Of a stretch of DNA of 46,306 nt, positions 45,001-46,306 are shown piece after piece (the first letter of the stretch is position 1; every line of letters starts with the position of its first letter). The stretch comes from Penium margaritaceum (Eukaryota > Streptophyta > Zygnematophyceae > Desmidiales > Peniaceae): the NCBI GenBank assembly GCA_023375785.1, contig SZWC01000816.1:174466-220771 (forward strand), given 5' to 3'. Below the pieces are notes generated by a model that was not told the origin of the DNA, ran no database searches, and saw nothing but the letters and a program-made list of their open reading frames with translations. The translations under genes were made by a program, and so were the position numbers.

Positions 45001-46306
45001 CTATCACCCGGCTTTGGTTTCTGTGACCCGGCTTTGGATACTTTGACCCGCTTTTGGTTTCTGTGATCCCGTTTTTGTTTCTTTCACCCGGCTTTGGTCT
45101 CTGTGACCCGACATTGGTTTCTTTAACCCGGCTTTGAATTCTGTGACCCGGCTTTGGTTTTTGTGATCTGGCTTTGGCTTCTGTGACCTGGCTTTGATTT
45201 CCATGAACTGGCTATGGTTTCAGTGACCCGGGTTTGGTTTCTGTGACCCAACTTTGGTTTCTGTGACCCTGCTTTGATTCCCATGAACCTGCTTTGGTTT
45301 CCGTGACCCGGCTTTGGTATCTTTTACCCAGCTTTGGTTTCTCTGGCCCGGTTTTGGTTTATGTGACCTGGCTTTTGTTCCTGTGACCCGGCTTGGTTTT
45401 CTGTGACCCGACTCTGGTTTCTGTGACCCGGTTTAGGTTTTGATGACCCAGCTTTGGTTTCTGTGTTCCGGCTTTGGTTTCTCTGACCCGACTTTGGTTT
45501 CTGTGGCCTGGCTTTGGTTCTATGACCCGGCTTTGGTTTCTGTGACCCGGCTTTGGTTTCTGTAACCCAGCTTTGATTTCTGCGACCCGGCTTTGGTTTC
45601 TGTGACGCCACTTTGCTTCTGTGAGCCTGCTTTGCTTCATGTGACAGAGCTTTTGTTTCTGTGACCCGGCTTAGGTTCTTGTGACCCGGCTTTGGTTTCT
45701 GTGACCTTACTTTGATTTCTGTGATTCAGCTTTTCTTTTTGAAACCTAGCATTGGTTTATGTAACCCGGTTTTGGTTTTTGTGTCGCGGCTTTGGTTTCT
45801 GTGACCCGGCTTTGGTTTCTGTGACCCAGCTTTTGATTCTGTGACCCGGGCTTGGTTTATGTGACCCGCCTCTGGTTTCTGTTACCCAGCTTTGTTTTTT
45901 GTGACACGGCTTTGGTTTCTGTGTTTCGGCTTTGGTTTATGTGACCCGGCTTTGGTTTCTATGACCTGGCTTTGATTTCCATGAACCGGCTTTGGTTTCG
46001 GTGACCCGGCTTTGGTTTCTGTGACCCGACTTTCGTTTCTGTGACCAGGCCTTGCTTTCTGTGACCCGGCTTTGGTTTATGTGACCCGGCTTTGGGTTCC
46101 ATGACCCGGCTTTGGTTTCTGTGACCCGGCTTTGGTTTCTGTGACCCGGCTCTGGTTTCTGTGACCGGGCTTTGGCTTCTGTGACCTGGCTTTGGTTTCC
46201 GTGACCCGGCTTTGGTTTGTGTGACCAAGCTTTGGTTTCTGTGACCCGGGTTTGGTTTCTGTGACCCGGCTTTTGGTTCTGTGACCCGGCTTTGGATTCT
46301 GTGACC
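41983..46306. repeat. 20-bp satellite array, right arm
   Basis: Same 20-bp satellite in the same orientation as the left arm, about 215 units, continuing past the window end. The first unit (41983-42005) is inverted and the array proper begins at about 42006. It shares diagnostic variant cassettes with the left arm. For example, the block after the element (about 42100-42650) has the same order of variants as about 18770-19260, 24250-24830, 28030-28560 and 29900-30420. The cassette at about 44070-44125 matches one at about 34343-34395. Both arms therefore belong to one higher-order family. No gene was seen. Confidence 0.97.
42911..43590. repeat. Homogeneous 20-bp block, TTTCG variant, 34 perfect copies
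   Basis: Thirty-four consecutive identical units carry GGCTTTCG instead of GGCTTTGG. The variant adds a second CpG per unit. It parallels the 39-copy block at 9132-9911 but uses a different founder unit, so the two expansions were independent. Confidence 0.95.

Overview
The window is almost entirely one tandem-repeat (satellite) array with a single degenerate LTR retrotransposon inside it. The satellite has a 20-bp unit, + strand consensus GGCTTTGGTTTCTGTGACCC. It fills 1-36330 (about 1,800 units, with a 51-base N gap at 17354-17404) and resumes by about 42006 to the window end at 46306 (about 215 units). All units lie in the same orientation. The only departure is one inverted unit at 41983-42005, exactly at the right-hand junction with the retroelement.

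The element between the arrays (36331 to about 41973, + strand) is a Ty3/gypsy retrotransposon of the chromovirus type. Its order is: unique LTR sequence with a TATA box, a primer-binding site matching the plant initiator Met-tRNA type, gag with a zinc knuckle, protease, reverse transcriptase, RNase H, integrase with a GPY/F module, a C-terminal chromodomain, a G-rich polypurine tract, and a TGTAATG 3' LTR start. It is dead. It has thirteen in-frame stops in pol plus at least one inside gag, a frameshift in RNase H, loss of the protease catalytic Asp (Tyr at 38611-38613) and of the integrase catalytic Glu (Lys at 41193-41195). There are no other genes, no tRNA or rRNA, no CRISPR and no bacterial features. 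The long ORFs in the arrays follow from a stop-free 20-bp repeat and are not annotated as genes.

The PBS type, the chromodomain element and the apparent CG/CHG-type cytosine decay point to a green plant or streptophyte alga with a repeat-rich genome. I suspect a charophyte or bryophyte, but the window has no gene that fixes the species.

The arrays have layered structure. There are perfect homogenised monomer blocks (39 units at 9132-9911; 34 units at 42911-43590), 60-bp trimers (17 copies at 22801-23820; 4 copies at 3459-3698), a 160-bp octamer (12 copies at 30681-32600), small 79-140-bp duplications, and a block of about 2 kb duplicated at an offset of about 3.9 kb (10000-12070 and 13820-16030).

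The most interesting possibility is that the satellite is not the host of the element but part of its LTR. The 3' LTR start runs straight into a hairpin whose right arm is a satellite unit and then into the array. The left array runs straight into the unique TATA-bearing half of the 5' LTR. No target-site duplication and no second copy of the 792-bp unique LTR part is visible. The element would then carry a hugely expanded satellite within U3, or the satellite would have been seeded by that LTR. This is an inference with clear tests outside the window.
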